Position numbers and translations under genes: made by a program. The notes beneath the pieces are model-generated. The model was not told the origin of the DNA. It saw only the letters and a list, made by a program, of their open reading frames with translations, and ran no database searches. From Polaribacter sargassicola (GTDB lineage Bacteria > Bacteroidota > Bacteroidia > Flavobacteriales > Flavobacteriaceae): a stretch of DNA of 64,000 nt. The stretch lies in contig NZ_JAHDAU010000009.1 in the NCBI RefSeq assembly GCF_021991835.1, positions 58,702 to 122,701 of the forward strand, given 5' to 3'. How positions within the stretch are numbered: position 1 is the first letter of the stretch; the number at the start of each line of letters is the position of its first letter. Below are positions 55,074-64,000 of this stretch, piece after piece.

Positions 55074-55976
55074 CTAATTAAAATAGGTCTTTTTGATATA
55101 CTCTTTAATAGCCTTATCATCCTTATTAAAACGTCTGTTTAATTCATATAATTTGGCATCCACTAGAAAACGATACCAAAATCCTTGTAACACATGCCAT
55201 ATAAAGCCTTGTTTTCCATCTAAAAAACCAAATCTAAAGATATAGCGATAGACAAAGTTAAGAAAAGGACGGATAAATAAAGGTATGTTTGCATATTTTA
55301 GTTTCATAAATCGTTTACGCTGTTCACTAGTACCAAAAATATTAGACTCCACCTCTTTTTGTGAACCTAAACTGTATTTGATACTAAGCATATCTACCAT
55401 TTCTCTGGTTGCATAATGATTATGTTTGTCTGTCCACCAAGTAAAATCATTTAAATTGGCATCAATTTGACAACCTTCTATTTGTATCGTTTCTCCATGT
55501 TTTAAGATGATGTGTTCATCCATCCAACGATTCTCACAACTCCCTATTTTATGTCTAAAAATTTTTAAATTCCAACGAGGTGCCCAAGTACCATGTTTTA
55601 ATAACCTCCCCAAAAAAACAATCCCTCTTCGCACGTAAATGCCCGTAACTTCTTCAGATACACTCGGCAATTGTTTGCTTAAATTGGCTATTAAAGTTTC
55701 ATTGGCATATTCATCGGCATCTATACGCCATACCCAATCTGTAGTGATATTGCAATTTTCTAGCCCCCAGTTGAACTGAGTAGCATAATTTACCCACTTA
55801 TTCTGAAACACTTTGGCTCCTAAATTTTCTGCAATAGCCACTGTATTGTCTTTGCTATAAGAATCTACTACATACACTTCATCTACAAAACCTTTTAATG
55901 AATTGATGCATCTAGCAATGTGTTGTTCCTCATTATAGGTAAGTATAATTACCGATATGGTATTTGCCTTATTCAT
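55074..55976 (-). CDS. Family 2 glycosyltransferase (WaaE/KdtX-like)
   Basis: This 300-residue protein has SVIILTYNEEQHIARCINSLKGFVDEVYVVDSYSKD at the N-terminus, then ENLGAKVFQNKWVNYATQFNWGLEN and WVWRIDADEYANETL (DxD about residue 89), matching the LPS-core glucosyltransferase-like branch of GT2. The stop is 13 bp before the next glycosyltransferase, and the start codon overlaps the stop of the upstream acyltransferase. It is part of the exopolysaccharide assembly set. Confidence 0.9.
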   Translation of the reverse strand: MNKANTISVIILTYNEEQHIARCINSLKGFVDEVYVVDSYSKDNTVAIAENLGAKVFQNKWVNYATQFNWGLENCNITTDWVWRIDADEYANETLIANLSKQLPSVSEEVTGIYVRRGIVFLGRLLKHGTWAPRWNLKIFRHKIGSCENRWMDEHIILKHGETIQIEGCQIDANLNDFTWWTDKHNHYATREMVDMLSIKYSLGSQKEVESNIFGTSEQRKRFMKLKYANIPLFIRPFLNFVYRYIFRFGFLDGKQGFIWHVLQGFWYRFLVDAKLYELNRRFNKDDKAIKEYIKKTYFN

Positions 55977-56545
55977 TATTCTAAATTTCTTTTCTTTATA
56001 AATTTAGCAGGGTTTCCACCTACAACCGACCATGCTTCTACATTTTTAAAAACAGCGGCTTTTGCACCTACAACAGCTCCTTCACCCACCGTTACTCCAG
56101 GTCCAATAAATGCCCCAGCAGCTACCCATACCTTTTTTTCGATTACTATTGGAGCTAAGAAAAGGGGGTGTGATTTTTTGGTATAATCATGACTTGAAGC
56201 ACACAAATAGGTCTTTTGAGATATCGTAGCATTGTCTTTAATAGTAATTAACCCTTGATTATAGCAATCTACTTTAGGTCCTAAACAAGCATAATCTCCC
56301 ATTACTAAATTCCAAGGTGCCCAAATTTTTACATCTGCATTTACCATCGCTTTCCAACTTACTTTGGCTCCAAACATTCTAAGAACAAAAACACGCCATT
56401 TTTTAAATAAACGCAATTTAAAAGGTCTAAACAATATTATTGAAAGGATATTCCATACCCCTCTTTTAATTTTATTTTTCTTTGAAAATTTATGCCTTGT
56501 ATTTGTATTATTTAATTCTTTGTGGTCCATTTTCAGCTGTTGCAT
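55976..56545 (-). CDS. WcaF-like left-handed beta-helix acetyltransferase
   Basis: This 189-residue protein has hexapeptide repeats (for example GPKVDCYNQGLITIKDNATISQK, SSHDYTKKSHPLFLAPIVIEKKVWVAAGAFIGPGVTVGEGAVVGAKAAVF in pieces). The active-site His lies in ASSHDYTKK and the closing motif is VVGGNPAKFIKKR. It resembles WcaF, which acetylates fucose in colanic acid. A fucose acceptor would fit gmd/fcl in this cluster but is inference. It overlaps both neighbours by one base. Confidence 0.9.
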   Translation of the reverse strand: MQQLKMDHKELNNTNTRHKFSKKNKIKRGVWNILSIILFRPFKLRLFKKWRVFVLRMFGAKVSWKAMVNADVKIWAPWNLVMGDYACLGPKVDCYNQGLITIKDNATISQKTYLCASSHDYTKKSHPLFLAPIVIEKKVWVAAGAFIGPGVTVGEGAVVGAKAAVFKNVEAWSVVGGNPAKFIKKRNLE

Positions 56546-57681
56546 TAAGCATTTATTGAATCTTCTAAAAATTGAATTGAATTTTGTCTTTCTTTTTCCA
56601 ACTCTTTTGCTGAAAAATCAAAATTAATATTCATAAAATCTTTTGGATAAGGACTATTTTCTTTAATCAACCTATGCTCTAAATTCACCATCTTTAATAA
56701 ATTTTCTTGCCTAGCATTGTTGCTTTTTGAGGCAGGTGCAATTGTGTAAAAAGGTTTTTGAAATATTAGTGAAAAAACAGATCCATGAAAAGAGTTTGTT
56801 AAAACAAAAGAGGCTCCTGCATATAAACCTAAAAATTCCGATGGTCCTGCATCTACAATATTTAAAATAGAAGGATCCTTTTCTACATTCACAGAATTAA
56901 AACATGCTCTTATAATTTTATAGCCAGTTTCTTTTTGGATCTCTAATGCCAAATTTGTAATGTAAGGAGAATAGGTTAATATATACATTAAAATATATGG
57001 TTCCTCTGTCTGATAAGGCACCATTTTTTCTTCCCATTCAGATTTGGTCAATAAAAGCGTAGGGTCTACCACTTGTGTCGCAGTTCTACCGGTAATTTCT
57101 TTGATTAAATCAACTCCAGAACTTTCTCTACATGAAATAGAATCGATGCTTTCAAAACATTTTTTATAAGTAGGGTAAAAATCTTTATTCAAACTCCCTA
57201 CCCCAAAACTTGATGCAAAAGATATTCTTTTTTTATCTTTAGGAGCAAAGGTTAAAAAATAAGGCTCTATAGAGGTTCTTGTATTAGGATTCCATACCTG
57301 ATCACTTCCTACTATAAAAACATCATAATCTAAATTTGCATTGTATAATTCAGAAATACTTTTATACGTTTTTGAAATGTTCGTGTTATCTGCATGAAAC
57401 TTGTCAAACCGTTCTTTTCTTATTCTAGTATTCTCTGCATGAGTTAGTTTATTGTATTTGTCAATCCATTTTAAAACAATCCCTTTTAGGTTGGTTATAA
57501 AATCTATTTTAACAATAGGTTTCGACTTTTTTTCTGCTTTATAATCTTTGTGCTTATAATATAAATAATTGATAATTTCATTATCATAGCCCAAATCTCT
57601 TAATTTCATATTTAAAGCAGAAGCCTGTAATTCTGCGCCATAATTATTTACATTTAGTATTGTAATTACTCCTATTTTCAT
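56545..57681 (-). CDS. Polysaccharide pyruvyl transferase family protein
   Basis: This 378-residue protein has the PF04230-type layout: GVITILNVNNYGAELQASALNMKLRDLGY at the N-terminus, FIVGSDQVWNPNTR, RISFASSFGVGSL, SCRESSGVDLIKEITG, VVDPTLLLTKSEWEE and the C-terminal VLTNSFHGSVFSLIFQKPFYTIAP. Such enzymes add pyruvate ketals to exopolysaccharide sugars, though many members are uncharacterised. It lies between two acyltransferase genes, so the polymer may be both acetylated and pyruvylated. Confidence 0.88.
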   Translation of the reverse strand: MKIGVITILNVNNYGAELQASALNMKLRDLGYDNEIINYLYYKHKDYKAEKKSKPIVKIDFITNLKGIVLKWIDKYNKLTHAENTRIRKERFDKFHADNTNISKTYKSISELYNANLDYDVFIVGSDQVWNPNTRTSIEPYFLTFAPKDKKRISFASSFGVGSLNKDFYPTYKKCFESIDSISCRESSGVDLIKEITGRTATQVVDPTLLLTKSEWEEKMVPYQTEEPYILMYILTYSPYITNLALEIQKETGYKIIRACFNSVNVEKDPSILNIVDAGPSEFLGLYAGASFVLTNSFHGSVFSLIFQKPFYTIAPASKSNNARQENLLKMVNLEHRLIKENSPYPKDFMNINFDFSAKELEKERQNSIQFLEDSINA

Positions 57682-57711
57682 TTTATATTTTTTTTAAGTT
57701 TTAAAAATATT

Positions 57712-58287
57712 TTAGTTAGAAGAAGCTTTTGGCCTATTAGCACATAAATCTTTTTCACCTAGATTTAATTCTTCAATTTTTTTCATTAACATTTTTTCGT
57801 GAATTTCAATTTGATCTTCACTAAATCTTTTTTTTATAACTTTTGCAGGTGCTCCAGCAACAATAGAATAAGGTGCTACATCTTTTGTTACGATAGAGCC
57901 AGCCGCAACAATTGATCCATTTCCTATTCTTACACCTGTCATAATAATTGAATTAGCCCCTACCCAAACATCTTTACCTATAATAGTTTTATTAACAATA
58001 CCCCTGTCACAAAATATAATCGGTAAACCAGGAGTATCATAAGTATGATCTCCCCCTACAATTCTAACATCACCGGCAATCATCGTATAATCTCCTATTT
58101 CTACTTTTGGATAAATACGGCTATTAGTTCCTATATATGAAAAAGCTCCTGCTTTTAAATCAGAAGCTAAACTAACTCCTTTAGCTACATAAAAAGTTTT
58201 ATGAATATTATTTTTATTTAACTTAAACTTTTTTCTTACAAAAAACATTTTTATGTCTTTGTATAATACTTTTATTAATATCTTCAT
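57712..58287 (-). CDS. Hexapeptide-repeat acyltransferase
   Basis: This 191-residue left-handed beta-helix protein contains IGTNSRIYPKVEIGDYTMIAGDV, the active-site His motif VGGDHTYDTPGLP, NKTIIGKDVWVGANSIIMTGVRIGNGSIVAAGSIV and VAGAPAKVIKKRF. It is related to maltose/CatB-type O-acetyltransferases. Its stop codon is 30 bp before the pyruvyl-transferase-family gene, and its start overlaps the glycosyltransferase stop by one base. Confidence 0.88.
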   Translation of the reverse strand: MKILIKVLYKDIKMFFVRKKFKLNKNNIHKTFYVAKGVSLASDLKAGAFSYIGTNSRIYPKVEIGDYTMIAGDVRIVGGDHTYDTPGLPIIFCDRGIVNKTIIGKDVWVGANSIIMTGVRIGNGSIVAAGSIVTKDVAPYSIVAGAPAKVIKKRFSEDQIEIHEKMLMKKIEELNLGEKDLCANRPKASSN

Positions 58288-59390
58288 TACTGTAAAGATT
58301 TTTCTAAAATTTGTCTTTGAGTCACTGGGTTGTATTTTTCATCTATAACCTTAAAACACTCTTCTCTATGTTTTTTAATTTGTTCTTTATCCATTAACAA
58401 CCAATACTTAATTTTCTCTGCTAAGTCTCTAACATTATCTTTTTCAAAAAAACTACCAGTTACCTTATCTTCTATCGCTTCAAACTCTGGCATTTGCGCT
58501 TCAAAAGAAGAATGTGTAATTATCGGAACCCCAAATACTAAAGAATGCATTGCAGTTAATCCCACATTACCTGGCGCTACACAAACATTAGCATTCATAA
58601 AAAAATCTCCAATTAGATCATCATCATAACAAGCCCCATAAAACCAAACTCTGTTACCTAATGATAATTCTTGTACTAATTTTTCTAACCTTTCTCTTTC
58701 TTCTCCATCTCCAATAAAAATTAAATTACAAAAAATATTTTTATCTTTTAATATTTTCATTGCCTCTAAAATTTGATGTAATTTTTTAATTTTAGTAAGC
58801 CTTCCAGTAAAAATTAATACTGGGTCTGAATTCTTAAAGTAATCTGTATATAAATTACTTTTCACAAAATTATTTCTAATTTTAATTTGATTTTTATAAT
58901 CTAAAGAATTATAAATTACAATAATCTTTTCTGCATTAACTCCATATGATATCATTTTATTTTTTGCATAATGCCCATATACATATATTTTATCACAGAA
59001 ACTCCAAAATGTTTTTAAAATTATTTTTTTTCCTTTTGACAAATCGAATGTAACCCCATGTGCCCAAATTGATGTCTTTTTACCCATAATTTTACACAAA
59101 ATCATCGAAAACCAGGTAGATAAAAAATATGGATTTCCTAAAAAAATATAATAATCATATCTTCTAAAAATTAATTTCAGCAATCCAGACTGCCATAGTA
59201 TTTTTTTATTAAAAAGCCATTTATTTTTTAAAACTTCATAACCTAATTCATCAGGTTGTACTACTTTAATATTAGCTTCTGTATCTATACCTGCAGCTAT
59301 ATTAACATCTATTTTTTTAGATGTTTTTAACTCTTTAAATATTGGTAGTCTATAATGAGCAATGTAATGGTATACTATTAGCAATTTCAT
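58287..59390 (-). CDS. Family 4 glycosyltransferase
   Basis: This 367-residue GT-B enzyme has an N-terminal acceptor domain (LIVYHYIAHYRLPIFKEL) and a C-terminal nucleotide-sugar domain: PVLIFTGRLTKIKKLHQILEAM, LIFIGDGEERERLEKL and APGNVGLTAMHSLVFGVPIITHSSFEAQMPEFEA, where the E-x7-E type region corresponds to SFEAQMPEFEAIE. It adds an undefined sugar to the growing repeat unit. It lies 1 bp downstream of the polymerase gene. Confidence 0.9.
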   Translation of the reverse strand: MKLLIVYHYIAHYRLPIFKELKTSKKIDVNIAAGIDTEANIKVVQPDELGYEVLKNKWLFNKKILWQSGLLKLIFRRYDYYIFLGNPYFLSTWFSMILCKIMGKKTSIWAHGVTFDLSKGKKIILKTFWSFCDKIYVYGHYAKNKMISYGVNAEKIIVIYNSLDYKNQIKIRNNFVKSNLYTDYFKNSDPVLIFTGRLTKIKKLHQILEAMKILKDKNIFCNLIFIGDGEERERLEKLVQELSLGNRVWFYGACYDDDLIGDFFMNANVCVAPGNVGLTAMHSLVFGVPIITHSSFEAQMPEFEAIEDKVTGSFFEKDNVRDLAEKIKYWLLMDKEQIKKHREECFKVIDEKYNPVTQRQILEKSLQ

Positions 59391-59391
59391 A

Positions 59392-60726
59392 TCAAAAAAA
59401 ATTTCGTTTTAAACTCTTAAAAATATATGTTAATATTTTTATTTTAAATATAAATATAAATATTAACATTGTATATAAACTAATAAAATAAAAAGAGAAT
59501 TCAAACCTCCAAGATGCCACGGCAACCATAAACGCCAAAGCTGACACATATTTAATATAGTTACTACAAAAAAAGGAAATCAAATTTTGAAGAATAAACA
59601 GTAGGAAAACTATATATAAAATACCAAACCAACCAAAATTTGCCCAAGCATCCCCTAAGAGAGTTACGTTCAAATATAAAGAGACTCCACTTGCAACTGA
59701 TTCACCAGCTTCATGCCCCACACCTCCTGGTTTATCTTTCCAAATACTTTTCGGTATTAATGCTCCAATAGCTTTAAAGATCATAGTATCTCCAAATGTA
59801 AAATCTTTATTTGAAGGGTAATTATCTGTTACATATTTTAATGCTGCAATATTAGACCCCTCTGTAATAACCAATATAGGATCAGATGAATCTTCAGATT
59901 CAATTTCATTTTCATAAGCAATACTAATTACTTCAGAAAACCTACTCATTGAAACCTCTTCAGCCCAAATCATTCCCCTAACCATAGGCCAAAACTTAGC
60001 AACAGTTATTAGAGGAAGACAAAATAAAATCATTATCAACATTTTTTTGTAATAACCATATAACAAAAAAGGAATTGCAATTGAGAATACAAAGAAAAGA
60101 ATAACTATTCGATTACCTGACATTATTAACTCCATTATTATTAATATTCCTGCAACATAAAAATGTGGTTTAAAAACTAGACCTTTTTTCAGATAAACTA
60201 ACTGAAAATATAAACATATTCCTGGTAAAAACACTCTTCCAACATTATGAAATTGTCCTAATAAAACATATAATGGCCCTCTAGCAAAGACATCTGCATT
60301 TGCCCTATACCAATGTGATCCACCATTTAATTTACCAGAACTTAAAAAAATAATTGTTAATGATAAAACATAAAAAACCAATACCCCAATAAAAAAATCT
60401 TGTTCAAATTTAGATATTATAAAATCTTTTTCAATTAGTCTATTCTTAAATTTAATTAAATTTGCTGATATACCAAATACTATATTTGCTGATAAAATAT
60501 ATAAAAGTAAATCTGTATCTATATATGGATTGAAAATTAAAATATCTAAAATTGATATTTTACCAATAATAAAAGAATAAAAAAGTGGTAAAAATGTAAA
60601 AAATAAACCTCCAAAAAACAAGCCATCAAAAATCGTTAGAGTATTTGTCTTTTTTATTTGTTTTAATCTTTGTTTCAAAAGAGAAATAAGAATAATAGTA
60701 CTGATTAATAATAATACTACTTCCAT
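59392..60726 (-). CDS. Wzy-like O-antigen/exopolysaccharide polymerase
   Basis: This 444-residue protein has about ten to twelve hydrophobic segments and little other conservation, typical of Wzy. A loop with NGGSHWYRANADVFARGPLYV (about residues 132-152) and a large periplasmic loop around SVASGVSLYLNVTLLGDAWANFGW (about 348-371) fit O-antigen polymerase families (oligosaccharide repeat unit polymerase). It overlaps wzx by 10 bp. Function is inferred from topology and position. Confidence 0.8.
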   Translation of the reverse strand: MEVVLLLISTIILISLLKQRLKQIKKTNTLTIFDGLFFGGLFFTFLPLFYSFIIGKISILDILIFNPYIDTDLLLYILSANIVFGISANLIKFKNRLIEKDFIISKFEQDFFIGVLVFYVLSLTIIFLSSGKLNGGSHWYRANADVFARGPLYVLLGQFHNVGRVFLPGICLYFQLVYLKKGLVFKPHFYVAGILIIMELIMSGNRIVILFFVFSIAIPFLLYGYYKKMLIMILFCLPLITVAKFWPMVRGMIWAEEVSMSRFSEVISIAYENEIESEDSSDPILVITEGSNIAALKYVTDNYPSNKDFTFGDTMIFKAIGALIPKSIWKDKPGGVGHEAGESVASGVSLYLNVTLLGDAWANFGWFGILYIVFLLFILQNLISFFCSNYIKYVSALAFMVAVASWRFEFSFYFISLYTMLIFIFIFKIKILTYIFKSLKRNFF

Positions 60727-62036
60727 TTAAGAAATATTTTAGTATGATAATTTAAAGCCATAATAATAAAAAACAAAAAATTAAGGACCACAATACCTAG
60801 AGCCACAAGCACAGAAGAAGGTAGGTTTTTAAAATTATTAGATACCATCATATAACAAACAATTAAAATACCTAAATCTCTAAAAATTCTTAAAAATAAC
60901 ATTTCCCAATTTCTAGAAGATGAAAGATATGCTTGTGTATAAACATTACTCATGCTTAAAAAAACAGATGATAATACTAGTACTGGTAATACATCTCCCA
61001 TTCTACTAAAAGACGTCCCATAAAAACCTGAAATAAAACCTGAAAATACAACTATTAAAATGTAAGGAATAAATGTTATCAGAAAATTAAATAGCACAAT
61101 TCTTTTTAAAATTTTATTTTTCTGTTTTTCGTTATTTGTATTTTCAGAAAAGTGTGATAAAATAACATTCCTTAATATTGCAGGAATAAAAAGAATTATT
61201 ACATTCCATTGCATTGCAGCTGAATAGACCCCTACCTCACTAAAAGTAGCAAATGTTACTAATATTATATTTACACCCCAAGAAGAAATTGAATAAATTG
61301 CTTCTTGTAAAGCTATAGGAAGTGAAAATATCAAAATTTCTTGAAAAATTTTTCTTGAAAAAACCACACTGTTTGTAACATTTTTATATTCTTTCTTATA
61401 ATTATTAATTAATTTATAGTTGAGAAACCAGTTAAAAATTTGAGATAAAATTAATGATATCAAAGCTCCATACAATGTAAAAAAGTAAGATAAAATTGTA
61501 GTTATAATGAAAGTAAAAACCCCAACATAGAAGTTAATTTTAGTCATTTTTTTAAAACCACCATATCCAGATATAATACCTATTTGAGTTGTATTTACTG
61601 CATTAAAAACTATATATATAGCAGCTACTTTTAAGGGTAAAGAAAGTTCAATTTCATCCAAAATATTTTTCGCAAAATAATTAGAAAAAATAAACACTAA
61701 AAAAGCTAGAATGAAACTAAACCCAAATGTTATTAATTGAGAATATTTTAAAACAATACCCAAATATTCATTCTTTTTAGTTTTATTTTCAGCTACATAT
61801 TTAGTAGCTGTATAACCAAGACCAAATGTTGCAAAAATAGCACTAGTCATCAATGTGTTCTTAATAATACCAAATTGCCCAAAAACTTCACTTCCCAAAA
61901 ATCTTGCTACCAAAACTCCTGACAACAAACTTAACCCTTTAGACAATATATTACCAAATATTGCCCAAAAAGAATCTTGAAGTAATTTATTACTTTTGAC
62001 TTTATTCAAAAAAAAGTTTGTCGATGAATTCCTCAT
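60717..62036 (-). CDS. Wzx-like oligosaccharide flippase
   Basis: This 439-residue membrane protein of the polysaccharide-biosynthesis (MATE-like) superfamily has about 12 to 14 helices. The N-terminal motif is LLQDSFWAIFGNILSKGLSLLSGVLVARFLGSEVFGQFG, followed by GLGYTATKYVAENK. It would flip the lipid-linked repeat unit across the inner membrane. It is preceded by a 105-bp A/T-rich gap after gmd, which may hold a promoter. Confidence 0.92.
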   Translation of the reverse strand: MRNSSTNFFLNKVKSNKLLQDSFWAIFGNILSKGLSLLSGVLVARFLGSEVFGQFGIIKNTLMTSAIFATFGLGYTATKYVAENKTKKNEYLGIVLKYSQLITFGFSFILAFLVFIFSNYFAKNILDEIELSLPLKVAAIYIVFNAVNTTQIGIISGYGGFKKMTKINFYVGVFTFIITTILSYFFTLYGALISLILSQIFNWFLNYKLINNYKKEYKNVTNSVVFSRKIFQEILIFSLPIALQEAIYSISSWGVNIILVTFATFSEVGVYSAAMQWNVIILFIPAILRNVILSHFSENTNNEKQKNKILKRIVLFNFLITFIPYILIVVFSGFISGFYGTSFSRMGDVLPVLVLSSVFLSMSNVYTQAYLSSSRNWEMLFLRIFRDLGILIVCYMMVSNNFKNLPSSVLVALGIVVLNFLFFIIMALNYHTKIFLKWK

Positions 62037-62141
62037 TTTTTAGTTAAAATATATCATATTACTTTTTATTAAAAACTTTTACTTATATACAAAACAATAT
62101 TAATTTAAAAAAATCACAGATTTAATTTATATCCTCAAAAC

Positions 62142-63269
62142 TTACTCTACCTGCTTTAAAATTTCGTGACCAGCATTAAGCAAATCTACATCTTTTTTCA
62201 TTAAAGCAACATCTCCTTGCATCATATCTTTTACCAAATCTTTTAACTCATATTCTGGGGTCCATCCTAACTTTTCTTTTGCTTTAGTTGGATCTCCTAT
62301 CAATAAATCTACTTCTGTTGGACGGAAATAAGTTGGATCTACAGACAAGACTTCTTTACCTATTTCTACTTGAAATTCTTCTTTAGTACAAGCAACTACA
62401 TAAGCTTTCTCATCTACTCCTTCTCCTTTAAATTCTAATTCAATTCCTACTTCTGCAAAAGCCATACGTACAAAATCTCTTACTGTAGTAGTTACTCCTG
62501 TTGCAATTACCCAATCTTCTGCTTTATCTGCCTGTAAAATCATCCACATCATACGTACATAATCTTTTGCATGACCCCAATCTCGTTTTGCTTCTAAATT
62601 CCCTAAATACACTTTTTCTTGTAATCCTAAGGCTATTTTTGCAACCGCTCTTGTAATCTTTCTTGTTACAAAAGTTTCTCCTCTTCTTGGTGACTCATGA
62701 TTGAACAACAATCCGTTACATGCAAACATATCATAAGCTTCACGGTAATTCTTTGTAATCCAAAATCCGTAAATCTTTGCTACTCCGTATGGTGAACGTG
62801 GATATAATGGTGAGTTCTCATCATAAAATCCTCGCTCATTTTTATTCTCTGGCATACCTCCAAATAATTCTGAAGTTGATGCTTGATAAATTCTTGTCTT
62901 TTTCTCTAATCCTAAAATACGTACCGCTTCTAAAATTCTTAAGGTTCCTAATCCGTCTACATTTCCTACATATTCTGGTGTATCAAAAGAAACTGCTACG
63001 TGAGACATTGCACCTAAATTGTAAATCTCATCAGGTTGACATTCTTGGATGATTCTTGTTAGATTCATAGAATCTGTTAAATCTCCGTAATGTAACTTTA
63101 ATCTTTGATCTGGATCATGTGGATCTTGGTATAAATGATCTATTCTGTCTGTATTAAATAAAGAAGCTCTTCTTTTAACACCATGTACCATGTAACCTTT
63201 TTCTAATAGTAATTCCGCTAAATAAGATCCATCTTGTCCTGTGATTCCTGTAATTAATGCAACCTTCAT
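62142..63269 (-). CDS. gmd: GDP-mannose 4,6-dehydratase
   Basis: This 375-residue short-chain dehydrogenase makes GDP-4-keto-6-deoxy-mannose, the first step to GDP-L-fucose. Motifs are [23 protein letters not shown] (NADP binding), [30 protein letters not shown] (catalytic Thr/Ser region), [22 protein letters not shown] (Tyr-x3-Lys), [17 protein letters not shown] and [11 protein letters not shown]. The length is typical. The partner fcl follows upstream in the same direction, interrupted by a small four-helix-bundle gene. Confidence 0.97.
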   Translation of the reverse strand: MKVALITGITGQDGSYLAELLLEKGYMVHGVKRRASLFNTDRIDHLYQDPHDPDQRLKLHYGDLTDSMNLTRIIQECQPDEIYNLGAMSHVAVSFDTPEYVGNVDGLGTLRILEAVRILGLEKKTRIYQASTSELFGGMPENKNERGFYDENSPLYPRSPYGVAKIYGFWITKNYREAYDMFACNGLLFNHESPRRGETFVTRKITRAVAKIALGLQEKVYLGNLEAKRDWGHAKDYVRMMWMILQADKAEDWVIATGVTTTVRDFVRMAFAEVGIELEFKGEGVDEKAYVVACTKEEFQVEIGKEVLSVDPTYFRPTEVDLLIGDPTKAKEKLGWTPEYELKDLVKDMMQGDVALMKKDVDLLNAGHEILKQVE

Positions 63270-63367
63270 GTTAAATTTTTTATGCTTATTTGTTTTTTCG
63301 ATTTCCGATTTTTGTGTTTCGTTGTTCGATATTCGATGATCGTTATTCGTATTTCGATGGTCATTGT

Positions 63368-63386
63368 TCGAGAGTAGATGGTCGGA
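63368..63386. repeat. Left inverted repeat of the four-helix-bundle cassette
   Basis: TCGAGAGTAGATGGTCGGA matches the reverse complement of 63811-63829 at 16 of 19 bases. It sits in a 120-bp stretch full of TTCGA/TCGAT words between gmd and the four-helix-bundle gene. A companion stretch lies on the other side. Confidence 0.6.
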
Positions 63387-63422
63387 TTTCGATGATCTTG
63401 TTTCGATTTTACTGTTTCCTTT

Positions 63423-63773
63423 TTACTTTTGCCTTAAAGACTTGATTAATTTATACAACATCATTTTTATTCTTATACATAATTCATTTAAAACTCCATA
63501 TTCTTTTTCTGTTATATAAGTTAAATCCTTTGCCAAAAACAACTGATAATTCACCTCTTCTAAAGCCCCTTTTGCAATATATAAAAATTGAATAAACTCT
63601 TTTCGATACTGCCTACCATTTCCCTCTATAATATTTGTTGGAACACTACTTGAACTTCTTCTTATCTGACTGGTTAAACCATATCGTTCGGAAGAAGGGA
63701 AAGCATTAGAAACCTTATAAACATTCAACGTAAGTTGATGCGCTAGCTTCCATACTTCTAATTGACATTCCAT
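63423..63773 (-). CDS. Four-helix-bundle protein (S23 / Avd-like family)
   Basis: This 116-residue protein matches the family first described from 23S rRNA intervening sequences: MECQLEVWKLAHQLTLNVYKVSNAFP, ERYGLTSQIRRSSSSVPTNIIEGNGR and YIAKGALEEVNYQLFLAKDL. Members fold as a four-helix bundle that forms pentamers, and one branch (Avd) is an accessory of diversity-generating retroelements. No reverse transcriptase is seen here. The gene interrupts the gmd-fcl pair and is flanked by inverted repeats (63368-63386 and 63811-63829), so it looks inserted. Its function in this setting is unknown. Confidence 0.9.
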   Translation of the reverse strand: MECQLEVWKLAHQLTLNVYKVSNAFPSSERYGLTSQIRRSSSSVPTNIIEGNGRQYRKEFIQFLYIAKGALEEVNYQLFLAKDLTYITEKEYGVLNELCIRIKMMLYKLIKSLRQK

Positions 63774-63810
63774 TTTTTTCTTTTCTTTTTCGTTTACGAT
63801 TTTTTTGACT

Positions 63811-63829
63811 TTCGACCATCTATTTTCGA
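63811..63829. repeat. Right inverted repeat of the four-helix-bundle cassette
   Basis: TTCGACCATCTATTTTCGA is the counterpart of 63368-63386. The TCGA-word-rich stretch around it runs from about 63790 to 63865, between the four-helix-bundle gene and fcl. Confidence 0.6.
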
Positions 63830-63873
63830 CTCTCGTTCTTTGAACATCGAACCTCGGTCATCGGTCTCTCCTT

Positions 63874-64000
63874 TTACATTTTTACCTGTTTGATGGTATC
63901 TATATTATTTAAAAACCATTCATAGGTCTTTTCTATACCTTCTTGCAATTCTGTTTTATACTCCCAACCGATGGCTTTCATTTTAGATACATCCATTAAC
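63874..64000 (-). CDS. fcl: GDP-L-fucose synthase, C-terminal fragment
   Basis: The last 41 codons are visible (LMDVSKMKAIGWEYKTELQE, then GIEKTYEWFLNN, stop at 63874). The pattern M/LDVSK-x-x-x-x-GW and the closing TYEWFLNN match the end of WcaG/Fcl, the epimerase-reductase that completes GDP-L-fucose after Gmd. The rest lies outside the window. Position next to gmd supports the call. Confidence 0.85.
   Translation of the reverse strand, partial: LMDVSKMKAIGWEYKTELQEGIEKTYEWFLNNIDTIKQVKM

Overview
The window is AT-rich (roughly one third G+C by eye) and reads as a marine Flavobacteriaceae-type Bacteroidota chromosome. The signs are a SusC/SusD pair, many lipoprotein signal peptides, S1 sulfatases, heparinase-fold lyases, weak Shine-Dalgarno sites and a TAnnTTTG-like -7 promoter element. 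No tRNA, rRNA, CRISPR array or transposase was seen.

Region 1 (1-44.6 kb) is a large polysaccharide utilization locus (PUL). All catabolic genes lie on the minus strand. From right to left they are xylulokinase, xylose isomerase and a sugar porter (38.7-34.4 kb). Next is a ten-gene run (33.7-15.3 kb): GH88 unsaturated-uronyl hydrolase, a beta-propeller hydrolase, a sugar porter, a CE1-like esterase, a sulfatase, GH97, a sulfatase, two large heparinase-fold lyases and an esterase/GH141-like/PDZ fusion. Then come GH29, a frameshifted sulfatase, a run of heparinase-fold lyase, GH95, beta-helix protein and GH31 (11.4-2.8 kb), and finally a sulfatase plus a lyase-like protein cut by the window edge. 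The SusC/SusD pair is divergent on the plus strand (39.6-44.6 kb). The enzyme set suggests a sulfated, probably acetylated polysaccharide with L-fucose (or L-galactose), xylose and uronic acid. Lyases would cut next to uronates, GH88 would remove the unsaturated uronates, sulfatases and esterases would strip substituents, fucosidases and GH31/GH97 would release sugars, and XylA/XylB would feed xylose into the pentose phosphate pathway.

The most notable finding is regulatory. Each of the seven apparent transcription units of this PUL has the same 56-bp layout upstream: TTTAT-N6-TGAA(C/T)(C/T)AT-N3-TTAT, exactly 22 nt, then a -7-like TAnnnTTG box. This looks like one shared activator site. The binding protein, perhaps an HTCS or AraC-type regulator, is not encoded in the window.

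Region 2 (44.6-46.6 kb) has no genes. It is a mosaic of eight palindrome-bounded elements (70-172 bp) plus one truncated copy, separated by two alternating spacer types of about 84 and 96 bp. Region 3 (46.6-49.4 kb) is a three-gene TRAP transporter operon (dctM, dctQ, dctP), plausibly for a uronate, without the PUL motif.

Region 4 (49.7-64 kb, minus strand) is a Wzx/Wzy-type exopolysaccharide or capsule cluster. It holds fcl (partial), a four-helix-bundle gene flanked by inverted repeats, gmd, wzx, wzy, glycosyltransferases, two hexapeptide acyltransferases, a pyruvyl-transferase-family protein, an initiating sugar-phosphate transferase, a Wza-like exporter and a Wzc-like tyrosine kinase with a (GY)7 tail. 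The gmd/fcl pair indicates GDP-L-fucose supply. A strong hairpin terminator ends the cluster.
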